Positions 8,473 to 15,172 of a stretch of 64,000 bases of DNA are shown in pieces (position 1 is the stretch's first letter; each line of letters opens with the position of its first letter). The position numbers were made by a program, and so were the translations under genes. Source of the DNA: Nonomuraea sediminis. Its GTDB lineage: Bacteria > Actinomycetota > Actinomycetes > Streptosporangiales > Streptosporangiaceae. The DNA lies in the NCBI RefSeq assembly GCF_018531495.1, contig NZ_JAHDTI010000022.1:62001-126000 (forward strand), written 5' to 3'. Below the pieces are notes generated by a model. The model had not been told where the DNA came from. It did no database searches and worked only from the letters and a program-made list of their open reading frames with translations.

Positions 8473-8520
8473 CTACTTAGTACGTTAACCTACAAAGTGC
8501 GTTTGGTGTACTGTGTAGGT
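8471..8520. promoter_or_regulatory. Divergent pra/GntR control region with three 13-bp operator-like repeats
   Basis: The motif ACCTACNNAGTRC occurs at 8471-8483 (ACCTACTTAGTAC), at 8488-8500 (ACCTACAAAGTGC) and, inverted, at 8508-8520 (GTACTGTGTAGGT). The outer two copies form an inverted repeat across the whole intergenic region. Placement between an activator gene and a divergent GntR-type gene matches the KorSA-pra arrangement of pSAM2. The GntR protein is the likely binder, repressing both directions. Confidence 0.7.
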
Positions 8521-8536
8521 GAAGGAGGTTGATGTG

Positions 8537-9253
8537 ATGTCCGCCACATACCAGTCCATCGCGGAAGGGATCGCTGAGCAGATCCGGACCGGGAAGCTCC
8601 CGCCGGAATCCAAGATCCCTAGCGAGAAGGACCTCCAGCTTCGGTATGGCGTCTCTAGCAGCGTGTCCCGCGCCGCTATCGCCCTACTCCGCTCTCAGGG
8701 CCTCATCTACTCACGGCAGGGGAAGGGCAGTTTCGTCTCCCCCAGGTGGAAGCCCGTACCCAAGAGCACCCATAACGGTCACCCCGTCGAGGCTGCCGAT
8801 ACGCAGCCGGGAAAGGTGATCGCCGTCGACCTGTCCGAGGGGCTGCCGCCGGAAGACGTAGCCCAACTCCTTCAGTTGCCGCCCACGGCCAAGGTTCAGA
8901 AGATCGAATACCGGGTTGAATATCGAGGCGGAGATGTCTCACATCTGATCGAGATCACCCAGCACTATGAGCTAATCTCGCCCGACGCGGAGATCGATCC
9001 AAGGGACCTGCACAATCCCGATCCAATAGCCAGGCAAGCCCGTAGTGGCGTTGACATTACCCAAGTGCACGAGACCATTTCAGCGCGGATGCCCACAGCC
9101 GACGAGGGCCACCTTATGGACATCCCACCCGGAAAACCGGTCATGGAAGTACAGCGCATCTACTACTGTCATGCCCGCGTAGTGGCTGTTTCCAAATCCC
9201 TCTTGCGATCCGATCGAGTCGTCTTGAACAACATCCACGATATCGCTCACTAA
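8537..9253 (+). CDS. GntR family regulator with UTRA-type C-terminal domain (KorSA-like)
   Basis: A 238-aa regulator. Residues ~1-70 form a GntR winged helix (YQSIAEGIAEQIRTGKLPP, KIPSEKDL, GVSSSVSRAAIALLRSQGL, RQGKGSFV). The C-terminal ~140 residues resemble a UTRA effector domain ending in ARVVAVSKSLLRSDRVV. ATG 8537 is chosen because GAAGGAGG lies eight bases upstream; the GTGs before it overlap this ribosome binding site. It faces the pra operon and is the probable repressor that keeps the element quiescent, as KorSA does in pSAM2. The UTRA domain suggests a small-molecule signal that releases repression. Confidence 0.88.
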   Translation: MSATYQSIAEGIAEQIRTGKLPPESKIPSEKDLQLRYGVSSSVSRAAIALLRSQGLIYSRQGKGSFVSPRWKPVPKSTHNGHPVEAADTQPGKVIAVDLSEGLPPEDVAQLLQLPPTAKVQKIEYRVEYRGGDVSHLIEITQHYELISPDAEIDPRDLHNPDPIARQARSGVDITQVHETISARMPTADEGHLMDIPPGKPVMEVQRIYYCHARVVAVSKSLLRSDRVVLNNIHDIAH

Positions 9254-9262
9254 CAAAAACGA

Positions 9263-9293
9263 GGAGCCCGCCTTCCCTGCGAAGGCGGGCTCC
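9263..9293. terminator. Bidirectional terminator between GntR and FolP-like genes
   Basis: A perfect 13-bp stem, GGAGCCCGCCTTC / GAAGGCGGGCTCC, with the loop CCTGC. A run of A precedes it and TTCC follows. It sits in the 49-bp gap between two convergent genes and so can stop transcription in both directions. Confidence 0.88.
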
Positions 9294-9302
9294 TTCCATG
9301 TA

Positions 9303-10211
9303 TCACATGTTGTGTATCGGCGCTTCAGGTCCACGGAACCCTAGGAGTCCCTCAACGGTCCGCATGGCCGTGACGTTCTCCGCCACTTCGTGAACACGCA
9401 CAATACGCGCGCCTAGGTATGCGCACATTGTGTTGGCCACGATCGTACCTATGTTGAGTGCGGCCGAATCGGTCTTCTCAACCCCCAGCGATTCCCGAAT
9501 GAAATGCTTGCGGCTCGTAGCCACCAACACCGGATACCCGATTTCCGCTATCGTTGGTAGCCCTCGCGTAATCGCAAGGCTGTGATGGGTGTTTTTGTTG
9601 AGATCGTGTCCCGGATCGATATAGATCCGATCCGCCGCTATGCCGTTCTCTCGCGCATAATTGACCCGCGCCAGCAGGAAGTCACGAACGTCTGTGACTA
9701 CGTCGTTGTACGCCGGTCGGTGCACGGGCGTGTGCGGCCCGCCCAGACTGTGAGTGATGATCACACTCGCGCCGGTTTCCCGAACTACCTCAACCATTCC
9801 CGGTGATTGCAGCCCGTGGGTGTCATTAATGACATCCGCCCCCGCGCGCACAGCCGCGAGCGCTACATCTGGCAAATGGGTATCCACCGAGATTACGACG
9901 TCGCTCTGTGCCCGGATTGCCTCAATCACTGGCACGACACGCCGGATCTCTTCGTCGCTTGATAGCTCCGGCTGGTCAGCGCGGAAAGACCGCCCGCCGA
10001 CATCCACCCATTCAGCACCCTCCCGAATGGCCTTCTCTGCTGTCTGGACTGCCGCCTTCAGATCCAACGACATGTTCGGGTCCAGACCCGAATTCGGTGT
10101 CCGGTTGACGATCCCCATCAACACCACGTGCTTCCCGAAGTCGAATTCCCGTGCACCCACCGTGCGCACGGGCTCAATCAGTTCGGGATAGTACGGCTTC
10201 AGCAGGCTCAT
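9303..10211 (-). CDS. Dihydropteroate synthase-like protein (FolP2 type), AICE cargo
   Basis: A 302-aa TIM-barrel protein of the pterin-binding family. Visible motifs are MGIVNRTPNSG, VDVGGRSFR, ISVDTHLPDVA, DVINDTHGL, IYIDPGHDLNKNT, VATSRKHFI and RIVRVHEVAENV. Pterin-site residues are kept (Asp of SVDT, Asn of IND, Asp of DPG, Lys of SRK, Arg of RVHEV). The pABA loops differ from classical FolP: TPDSF becomes TPNSG and GGESTRP becomes GGRSFRA. The pattern recalls actinobacterial FolP2 (Rv1207), a paralogue without demonstrated DHPS activity. The ATG overlaps the stop of the TPR/TM gene (ATGA). No other folate gene is nearby. A role in sulfonamide tolerance or a different pterin-linked reaction is possible. 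Confidence 0.85.
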   Translation of the reverse strand: MSLLKPYYPELIEPVRTVGAREFDFGKHVVLMGIVNRTPNSGLDPNMSLDLKAAVQTAEKAIREGAEWVDVGGRSFRADQPELSSDEEIRRVVPVIEAIRAQSDVVISVDTHLPDVALAAVRAGADVINDTHGLQSPGMVEVVRETGASVIITHSLGGPHTPVHRPAYNDVVTDVRDFLLARVNYARENGIAADRIYIDPGHDLNKNTHHSLAITRGLPTIAEIGYPVLVATSRKHFIRESLGVEKTDSAALNIGTIVANTMCAYLGARIVRVHEVAENVTAMRTVEGLLGFRGPEAPIHNM

Positions 10212-11353
10212 TCACGCCCTTTCTTGACGAGGGTTGTAACTGTCGAATCTCTGGGAACAACGATCCGGCGAAGAGCGAGGAGGAAGAGAAGGCACCCGCC
10301 ACCGATGAGGGCCACGCTCCCGATTGCCTGCCACCACTCTTGGGTCTTACTCACCGCTACCCAAATACCACCACCTACGAATGTGATAAGCGCGACGAAA
10401 ACACCGAGGATCTCCACGTTTTTCGCCATCGTGTCGCCCGCCAGCCTTTCGGCAGCGTGGACGCGCTCATTCATCCGGTGCGTTGCCTCCACCACGCGCC
10501 GCTCTATCTCCTCCTCCATCGAGGTCCGGATTTCTCGGACGACCCGTTTACCTGCATCGTCCACATGACGCATCGCGACCACTAGTTGCCATTCACGCAT
10601 GTAATCCGCGTGAATATCGTTGGCGTCGGTGCCAAGCAACTCCATCGCGCGAAAGACGTCATCCTCCGCCTCCTCGTACTTACCGAGCCGTGAAAATGCA
10701 CGCGCCCGCCGGAAGTAGAGATTCGGGCTCGTCTCCCCGAGGCCCACCATTTTGGAGCTTAGCGAAAGGAGCATTTCCCCCTGCTCAGGGAGGTGATTCG
10801 CCGTCCACAGTGCGGCGAGAAGGACATACCGGCTACTCCTATCGGCATCCTTCGCAGAGTCCGACTGACGATACAGCTCACGCCCATCAGGCAACCTCAG
10901 CCCGAATGCGCCCAGCGCCCCAAACGCGCGGATTAGCGCGTCATCGAACTCTCTCAACCACTTCTGAGCGCTTTCATGTAGCTCCCTGAAGAGGAAGTCA
11001 AAGCGCAGCCGTTGACCTCTCACGTACACCACGATCAGGCGATAGAGGTCAGGATCCACCACGCCATAGGGTTGTAGGTCTTCACCCGGGATGGCCTCGC
11101 CCGCAGCCCTGCTGTCCCAAGCGAGATTCGAGGTCAGGTCTCTGATCTCCGGCACCGTGAGCTTTTCCGTCTTAGCCAGAACCGCTAGCTCGCGTATCCA
11201 CTCGTGATCCTCCTCGCCTACGCGCATCCGTAGGTATTCCCGGATCACGGCTGCCCATTGCCCTCTAGGGGTCCGACCTAAAGCAGTCTTTAGGTCACCC
11301 CGCAATTCACCGGAAGCGAGTCCTTCGCCCCCGGCGTCGTAGCCCACACCCAT
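10208..11353 (-). CDS. TPR-like protein with C-terminal coiled coil and two transmembrane helices
   Basis: A 381-aa protein with no recognised enzyme motif. Residues ~1-170 are helical. Residues ~185-245 look like one or two TPR units (PNLYFRRARAFSRLGKYEEAEDDV). Residues ~255-305 form a charged coiled coil (MEEEIERRVVEATHRMNERV), followed by two membrane helices (ILGVFVALITFVGGGIWVAV and IGSVALIGGGCLLFLLAL) and a basic tail. ATG 11353 has AAGGAG seven bases upstream. The stop overlaps the start of the FolP-like gene, so the two are made together. Soluble sensor plus C-terminal TM hairpin recalls membrane effectors in conflict systems, but this is only an architectural parallel. Confidence 0.8.
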   Translation of the reverse strand: MGVGYDAGGEGLASGELRGDLKTALGRTPRGQWAAVIREYLRMRVGEEDHEWIRELAVLAKTEKLTVPEIRDLTSNLAWDSRAAGEAIPGEDLQPYGVVDPDLYRLIVVYVRGQRLRFDFLFRELHESAQKWLREFDDALIRAFGALGAFGLRLPDGRELYRQSDSAKDADRSSRYVLLAALWTANHLPEQGEMLLSLSSKMVGLGETSPNLYFRRARAFSRLGKYEEAEDDVFRAMELLGTDANDIHADYMREWQLVVAMRHVDDAGKRVVREIRTSMEEEIERRVVEATHRMNERVHAAERLAGDTMAKNVEILGVFVALITFVGGGIWVAVSKTQEWWQAIGSVALIGGGCLLFLLALRRIVVPRDSTVTTLVKKGRE

Positions 11354-11620
11354 AGCTCGACTCCTTGCGAACGGCGTTGTCGTCTAGATCCTCCGACACT
11401 CTAACCGCCGCGCAATCAATCACTAGTAGCAAATCGTGCCGCTTTGGCGCATTTCACTACCGCTAGAGTCTGCTATGTCCTTTGATCGCCCCACATGGCA
11501 CGAGAACGCACCAGACGTCACGTCTCGCCCATCAGCACCCGCTGTCGCGCAACTCCTGTACGCGGGCCCCTCATGCTTCGCCATCCGGGCACTTGCCGAA
11601 TTGTTCTTATAAGAATCAAG

Positions 11621-11704
11621 GCGGGCCGCCTCCGGCGGCCCGCGCGGGCGGCCAAACCGGCCGCCCTCCCCGCCGGGCATGCGGCCTGGAGGCCGGTCCC
11701 GGCG
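11621..11704. repeat. Cluster of three GC-rich hairpins
   Basis: Hairpin 1 is GCGGGCCGCC-tcc-GGCGGCCCGC (11621-11643). Hairpin 2 is GGGCGGCC-aaacc-GGCCGCCC (11646-11666). Hairpin 3 is CGCCGGG...CCCGGCG (11671-11704), enclosing a smaller stem CGGCC-tgga-GGCCG. All stems are perfect. Such clusters are typical of rolling-circle or single-strand origins and of transfer loci. Confidence 0.75.
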
Positions 11705-11878
11705 GGAGCGGCCACGCCGCCCGCACCCCTTATCGCCGCCGTTCTCTCACAGATCAAGATCATTACGGACGCCACCGCGGACACGGTCCATGATCATCTT
11801 TCCGCCGCGTGCGCGCCGGCTGCACTCACTGCGTTCGCCCTACGGGTGACCTCCGGTCATGCGACCGGCCCCCACGCT

Positions 11879-12032
11879 CCCGACCCCATAGCGGCCCGTA
11901 GCGCACGGGATCGGTACACAGACGAGCCCATACGAGCCCAAGTTCGCCTTTGCGGATTCTGCTCCCCGACCCCATACCGGCCTTAGCTCCGGGAGATCCG
12001 TACACAGATGAGCCACACCGAGCCCAAGTTCG
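11879..12032. repeat. Two imperfect 68-bp direct repeats (11879-11946 and 11965-12032)
   Basis: Both copies share the blocks CCCGACCCCATA, CGGCC, GTACACAGA, GAGCC and GAGCCCAAGTTCG in the same order and spacing, with a divergent middle. The period is 86 bp. They lie in non-coding DNA upstream of the membrane-anchored protein gene and are iteron-like. A binding site for Rep or TraB is a reasonable guess. Confidence 0.72.
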
Positions 12033-12159
12033 TCGGTTCTCTAGCAAGGACCAACAGATTTCGCCGAGGGTAGAGCCACCCATGCCCGAACATTCTTGTG
12101 GCAGCATGCGAATAGCGCTCTCTAACGCCAGCCCCTTCCCCCGAATATGGAGCGTTCCT

Positions 12160-13056
12160 GTGGCCGATCGTCATCTCCGACCGCGTCCGCATCCCTCCCC
12201 ACGCCCTCACAGTCGTTGGGCATGGGTCGGCGAGCGATGGCGATGGCTGGTGGCCGCGCTCGCCGCAGCCCTTGCGGCTTCGATCACGGCGCTGATCACC
12301 AATGCTGCAACGACCGGAGTGGCCCAAATTACGGCGGCCCGAGAGCCGTTCACGTGGGTGAAACGCGTCAACCCGGTCAAGTTCTATGGCCCGTGCCCGC
12401 GGGCTTACAGGATTATCGTTGATACGCACGTTGGTGCTGTGCCGCCGCCGGACGAAGAGTCGTGGGAGCGCTGGCGCCGCGCAGCGCGAGGGATCGACCA
12501 GGGAACCACCCATGTGGAGATCACGTTACAGGGGCGTTCCGCTGCAGCGACCCTTCTCCAGGGCATGCGCATCCGTGTGGTCAAGCGCTCCCATCCCGCG
12601 GCCGGGGCAGTTTACGAGGCGGATTTCCCTGGCGATCCCGGATGCGCGAACTCCACACTGGCGGAGCGGAACCTGTACGCGAGCCTGGACGCCTCCGATC
12701 GGCCAACCCCCGTTCCCAGCAACGACGGCCCCGATTTTCCGACACCGACACCGACACCAGGAAAAGAAGCTAACGCACAGCAGGACGACAATCACCCGGA
12801 CAAGAACGAGCAGGGAGAGGTCATCTACTTCCCCTACCGCATCACGGACAGCGATCCGGAAATTATCGATGTGGGAGTCGAGACCAGCAGCTGCGACTGC
12901 GCATGGGTGATCGATCTCGACTGGGCCAGCGGCGGAGATTCGGGAACAGTCACCATTGACGACGGCGGCAAGCCGTTCAGGACCAGCGCATCGGCTGTGA
13001 AGGACTCCGAGGTTCTCTTCTACGACGGACATCGGCACAAGTGGGTACCGGCGTGA
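12160..13056 (+). CDS. Membrane-anchored protein with extracellular C-terminal domain, unknown function
   Basis: A 298-aa product from GTG 12160, chosen because GGAG lies seven bases upstream. A short basic N-terminus precedes one membrane helix (WLVAALAAALAASITALITN). A folded region with two Cys-containing segments follows (FYGPCPRAYRIIVDTHV, DPGCANSTLAERNLY), then a PTPTPTPGKE linker and a C-terminal domain with an SSCDCAW motif. The linker and single anchor suggest display outside the cell, perhaps at the mycelial contact surface. I do not recognise the family. An earlier in-frame ATG at 12106 lacks a ribosome binding site. Confidence 0.7.
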   Translation: MADRHLRPRPHPSPRPHSRWAWVGERWRWLVAALAAALAASITALITNAATTGVAQITAAREPFTWVKRVNPVKFYGPCPRAYRIIVDTHVGAVPPPDEESWERWRRAARGIDQGTTHVEITLQGRSAAATLLQGMRIRVVKRSHPAAGAVYEADFPGDPGCANSTLAERNLYASLDASDRPTPVPSNDGPDFPTPTPTPGKEANAQQDDNHPDKNEQGEVIYFPYRITDSDPEIIDVGVETSSCDCAWVIDLDWASGGDSGTVTIDDGGKPFRTSASAVKDSEVLFYDGHRHKWVPA

Positions 13057-13407
13057 TCGGGACGTGAAGGGTGCCCGGTTTCTAGACTAGCCTTGCCGCG
13101 TCACAGATCCCACGCAGGCAGGGCGACCGTGCGCCCGGTCCATTCGACGCACCGCCGCCCTGCCCAACGAGGCGTGCCCGCCTTCGGTAGCTACCCGATG
13201 CCGATCTCTCCCAGACGTCACCGCTGACCGGCTTGCCTCCAGGCTCTCCACTAAAGGCAACCGCAGCGACGGGGGCTGTGACGTGTCCCCAAGATCGACA
13301 ACTACCGAAGGCGGGGCCTACAGGCGGCGACACGGGAGCATCCCCTCGCCCACTCGCCCGGTTGACGAGTGCGAAAGTTCACCATGCCGCCGCCTTGTCC
13401 CATGGCC
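13057..13407. other. Non-coding region carrying a large imperfect inverted repeat
   Basis: A 351-bp gap between convergent genes. Its main content is the structured block 13177-13315, described separately. No open frame here has both a plausible start and actinomycete-like composition. Confidence 0.55.
13177..13315. repeat. 139-bp imperfect inverted repeat (cruciform-type), candidate second-strand origin
   Basis: The outer arms CCCGCCTTCGGTAG (13177-13190) and CTACCGAAGGCGGG (13302-13315) are perfect 14-bp complements. Further inward, GATCT...ACGTCAC pairs with GTGACGT...AGATC, then GCTG with CAGC and TTGCCT with AGGCAA. The whole block can therefore fold into one long stem with bulges. Its size and shape match single-strand initiation sites of rolling-circle plasmids, such as sti of pIJ101. 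Function is inferred. Confidence 0.75.
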
Positions 13408-13863
13408 CTAGACCGCGTCCCGGCAGCCAGGACAAGCGCGGCCGAGGGACGGAGCAAAGGGCAGCACCCAGTCACCTAAAGCCATCAAGATCACTTGCTC
13501 ACCGCACAGAGCCAGCATCCGCCCGCCCTCCGAATCGTCGCCGGGCCCGATCGCGTGAACCTGCTGAGAATCACCCTCGCCTGTTGTCCCCGCCCGATAG
13601 GAGCCCGACCGCTCAGCACACGACAGCGCCTCAGCCACCGGAACCAGGTCATCCCAGGCCACCACCCAGCGACGCACCCCACCCGGCCACCGCGAGAAAT
13701 CACTCTCCTCCAGCGCCACCCGCGCAAAGGAGTCTCCAAGCGCCGAGGCGATCACCCGCCCACGCAACCCGATCAGCCCGCCAGCCCCCCGCGTCGCAGC
13801 CGGACTATGGTGCACACCAACGATCTCGACCTGAGTGCCGATGCTCGCGCGCTTCCTTTTCAT
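13408..13863 (-). CDS. Hypothetical protein with C-terminal CPGC zinc-binding-like motif
   Basis: A 151-aa protein, the third cistron of a coupled operon. Its ATG overlaps the stop of the HATPase gene (ATGA, 13860-13863). It begins MKRKRASIGTQVEIVGVHHS, with a beta-rich first half, and ends with LCGEQVILMALGDW...RACPGCRDAV, whose three cysteines could bind a metal. Short Cys-tailed proteins like this commonly accompany RsbW-like ATPase genes in streptomycetes. No function can be assigned. Confidence 0.68.
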   Translation of the reverse strand: MKRKRASIGTQVEIVGVHHSPAATRGAGGLIGLRGRVIASALGDSFARVALEESDFSRWPGGVRRWVVAWDDLVPVAEALSCAERSGSYRAGTTGEGDSQQVHAIGPGDDSEGGRMLALCGEQVILMALGDWVLPFAPSLGRACPGCRDAV

Positions 13864-14327
13864 TGCTGAGACCAACCTGCCGTTGAACGCTGGACGTCGT
13901 TGGTCCGTAGCTCCAGCTCGAACCAGACGCCCCGCTGTTTGTCCCTCTCCCAGTGCCCCCACTTGTCGGCCAGGTTCTCCACCAGCCACAGCCCACGGCC
14001 CCCGCCGCTCTCGGAGTCCGGCGTGCGCGGTGTGGGCACCGACAACGACCCGTCATCGATGACATCCACCCTCACCACGACCGCACCGAGCACGTCAGCC
14101 CACACAGCGCAGCTCTCGTTCACCTCGATGGTCAGCGTCCCGCCCGGACTGCCCGAATCCGAGTGCGTGACCGCATTCGTCGCCAGCTCAGACACCAGCA
14201 GCAGCACCTCGTCCAGATCCACGTAACCGGCCGCCGTCAGCACCCCCTCAACGCAGTGCCGCGCCACGGGCACCGCCGAGGCGACCCCCGGAACCGTGAG
14301 CAGCGCTAACCGCCACAGCCCAGTCAC
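13860..14327 (-). CDS. RsbW/SpoIIAB-like ATP-binding protein (HATPase_c), putative anti-sigma-type regulator
   Basis: A 155-aa GHKL-fold protein. The N box is LLLVSELATNAVTHS, and the glycine-rich lid region is VRVDVIDDGS followed by SGGGRGLWLVENLADKWG. It lacks a histidine-kinase dimerisation domain, as in SpoIIAB/RsbW anti-sigma kinases. Its GTG overlaps the stop of the upstream 110-aa gene (GTGA), and its stop overlaps the next start. Such proteins bind sigma factors or phosphorylate STAS partners; no STAS partner is encoded on the element, so a host target is likely. Confidence 0.87.
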   Translation of the reverse strand: MTGLWRLALLTVPGVASAVPVARHCVEGVLTAAGYVDLDEVLLLVSELATNAVTHSDSGSPGGTLTIEVNESCAVWADVLGAVVVRVDVIDDGSLSVPTPRTPDSESGGGRGLWLVENLADKWGHWERDKQRGVWFELELRTNDVQRSTAGWSQQ

Positions 14328-14656
14328 CGCGCCGCCTCGCAGATCACGTTGACCGCACCGGCATCCAGCGCGTCCACACGAGCCGTCCGACCCCAGGAGA
14401 AGAACCAGCGAGCATTCACGACATGAGCCCGGACACGAAGCGGATCGCCCGCCCGATGCACCACCAAGCACGGCCCCGCACCCGCGCCCATGGTCAGGCT
14501 CACCTGCATCCCCGCCCAGTGCAGGTCCCACATCAACCGCACGAGATGGATGTACTCATGCTCAGCGCCCTCCCAGTAGGCGATCACATCAGCCGCCGAC
14601 AACTCGGAGGGAAGCGCCAGGTCCCCTATCGGGTGGTTGGTTCTATGCTGTTCCAC
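14324..14656 (-). CDS. Hypothetical protein, first cistron of the HATPase operon
   Basis: A 110-aa protein starting at GTG 14656, preceded by GGAGGT seven bases upstream; a GTG five codons earlier overlaps that ribosome binding site. The sequence alternates a helical block (LSAADVIAYWEGAEHEYIHL) with beta segments and contains many tryptophans. It overlaps the HATPase gene by four bases, suggesting joint action with it. Similar small proteins precede RsbW-like ATPases in streptomycetes. The function is unknown. Confidence 0.68.
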   Translation of the reverse strand: MEQHRTNHPIGDLALPSELSAADVIAYWEGAEHEYIHLVRLMWDLHWAGMQVSLTMGAGAGPCLVVHRAGDPLRVRAHVVNARWFFSWGRTARVDALDAGAVNVICEAAR

Positions 14657-14681
14657 GGGTCGCACCTCCACGTGCGATCAA

Positions 14682-14719
14682 GGCCCCGGCCGGTGGTTAG
14701 CCTCACCGTGCCCGGGGCC
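14682..14719 (-). terminator. Hairpin downstream of the 104-aa gene
   Basis: The stem GGCCCCGG / CCGGGGCC encloses a second paired section, CGGTG / CACCG. It lies 19 bp past the stop of the 14739-15053 gene and before the HATPase operon, so it probably separates the two units. There is no T-run, as is usual in actinomycetes. Confidence 0.6.
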
Positions 14720-14738
14720 GCTTCACTTGCTTGACGTC

Positions 14739-15053
14739 CTAGGCGAGCGGATCGACTCCACCCGCGATGCCCCGGACGCTCGCTGTCGCCCTTCGTGTGT
14801 TCACATGTGGCACGCATTGCAGGCGAAGGTGCCGCCGGTCGTAATCGTCTATCGACATCGACAGCAATTCCACATACGGCGTCCGCACAAGAGCATCACT
14901 ACCGATCCTCTTGGCGCACCATTCACCGTGACTACCGTCTGCTAGCAATTCGCGCCAAATTTCCCACCGTCCAGCATGTTTCGCCTGTAGTTCTTCGAGT
15001 GTGCTTGGCCATGGACCGTGCAGGGACTCCGCCCTTTCTCGTTCCGGTCTCAC
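14739..15053 (-). CDS. Small conserved hypothetical protein next to XRE regulator
   Basis: A 104-aa protein from GTG 15053, with GGAGGT seven bases upstream. It carries the pattern LEELQAKHAGRWEIWREL followed by HGEWCAKR and a helical tail, seen in small actinomycete proteins that sit beside XRE-type regulators. It is separated from the XRE gene by a strong terminator, so it is probably transcribed from its own promoter. The biochemical role is unknown. Confidence 0.7.
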   Translation of the reverse strand: MRPERERAESLHGPWPSTLEELQAKHAGRWEIWRELLADGSHGEWCAKRIGSDALVRTPYVELLSMSIDDYDRRHLRLQCVPHVNTRRATASVRGIAGGVDPLA

Positions 15054-15116
15054 TTGATCCACCTCCGAAAGAACGCTTACAAGCGAACGTAAAATGACCC
15101 CTCCCTACAAAACAGA

Positions 15117-15148
15117 AGCGCAGCACAGTCCTTTCACTGTGCTGCGCT
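15117..15148 (-). terminator. Terminator after the XRE gene
   Basis: A perfect 13-bp stem, AGCGCAGCACAGT / ACTGTGCTGCGCT, with the loop CCTTTC. On the minus strand it is followed by TTCTG. It lies 25 bp beyond the stop of the XRE gene. Confidence 0.88.
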
Positions 15149-15172
15149 CGTAAGGGCTACGCTACGTGGTCC

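Larger units (their letters stand above)
11354..12159. other. Non-coding region between divergent cargo genes, rich in hairpins and repeats
   Basis: About 800 bp without a convincing gene; open frames here have no ribosome binding sites and run through repeats. It contains three consecutive GC-rich hairpins (11621-11704) and two 68-bp direct repeats (11879-12032). Because the flanking genes diverge, the hairpins cannot be terminators of either gene. A replication origin, transfer site or unrecognised small RNA is more likely. Confidence 0.6.

Noticed and set aside
9303..10211. Classical sulfonamide-resistance sul gene
   Set aside because: The motifs (DPGHDLNKNT, INDTHGL, RVHEVAE) resemble actinobacterial FolP2 rather than Sul1-Sul4, and no integron context is present. 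Resistance remains a testable possibility only.
11495..11986. 163-codon open frame through the hairpin cluster
   Set aside because: It runs through perfect hairpins and the direct repeats, lacks a ribosome binding site and has atypical composition. It is better explained as non-coding DNA.
13233..13886. 217-codon plus-strand frame opposite the Cys-tailed protein and HATPase 3' end
   Set aside because: Its product is a low-complexity Pro/Arg/His sequence, typical of an antisense frame in GC-rich DNA. The minus-strand genes have overlapping starts and recognised domains.
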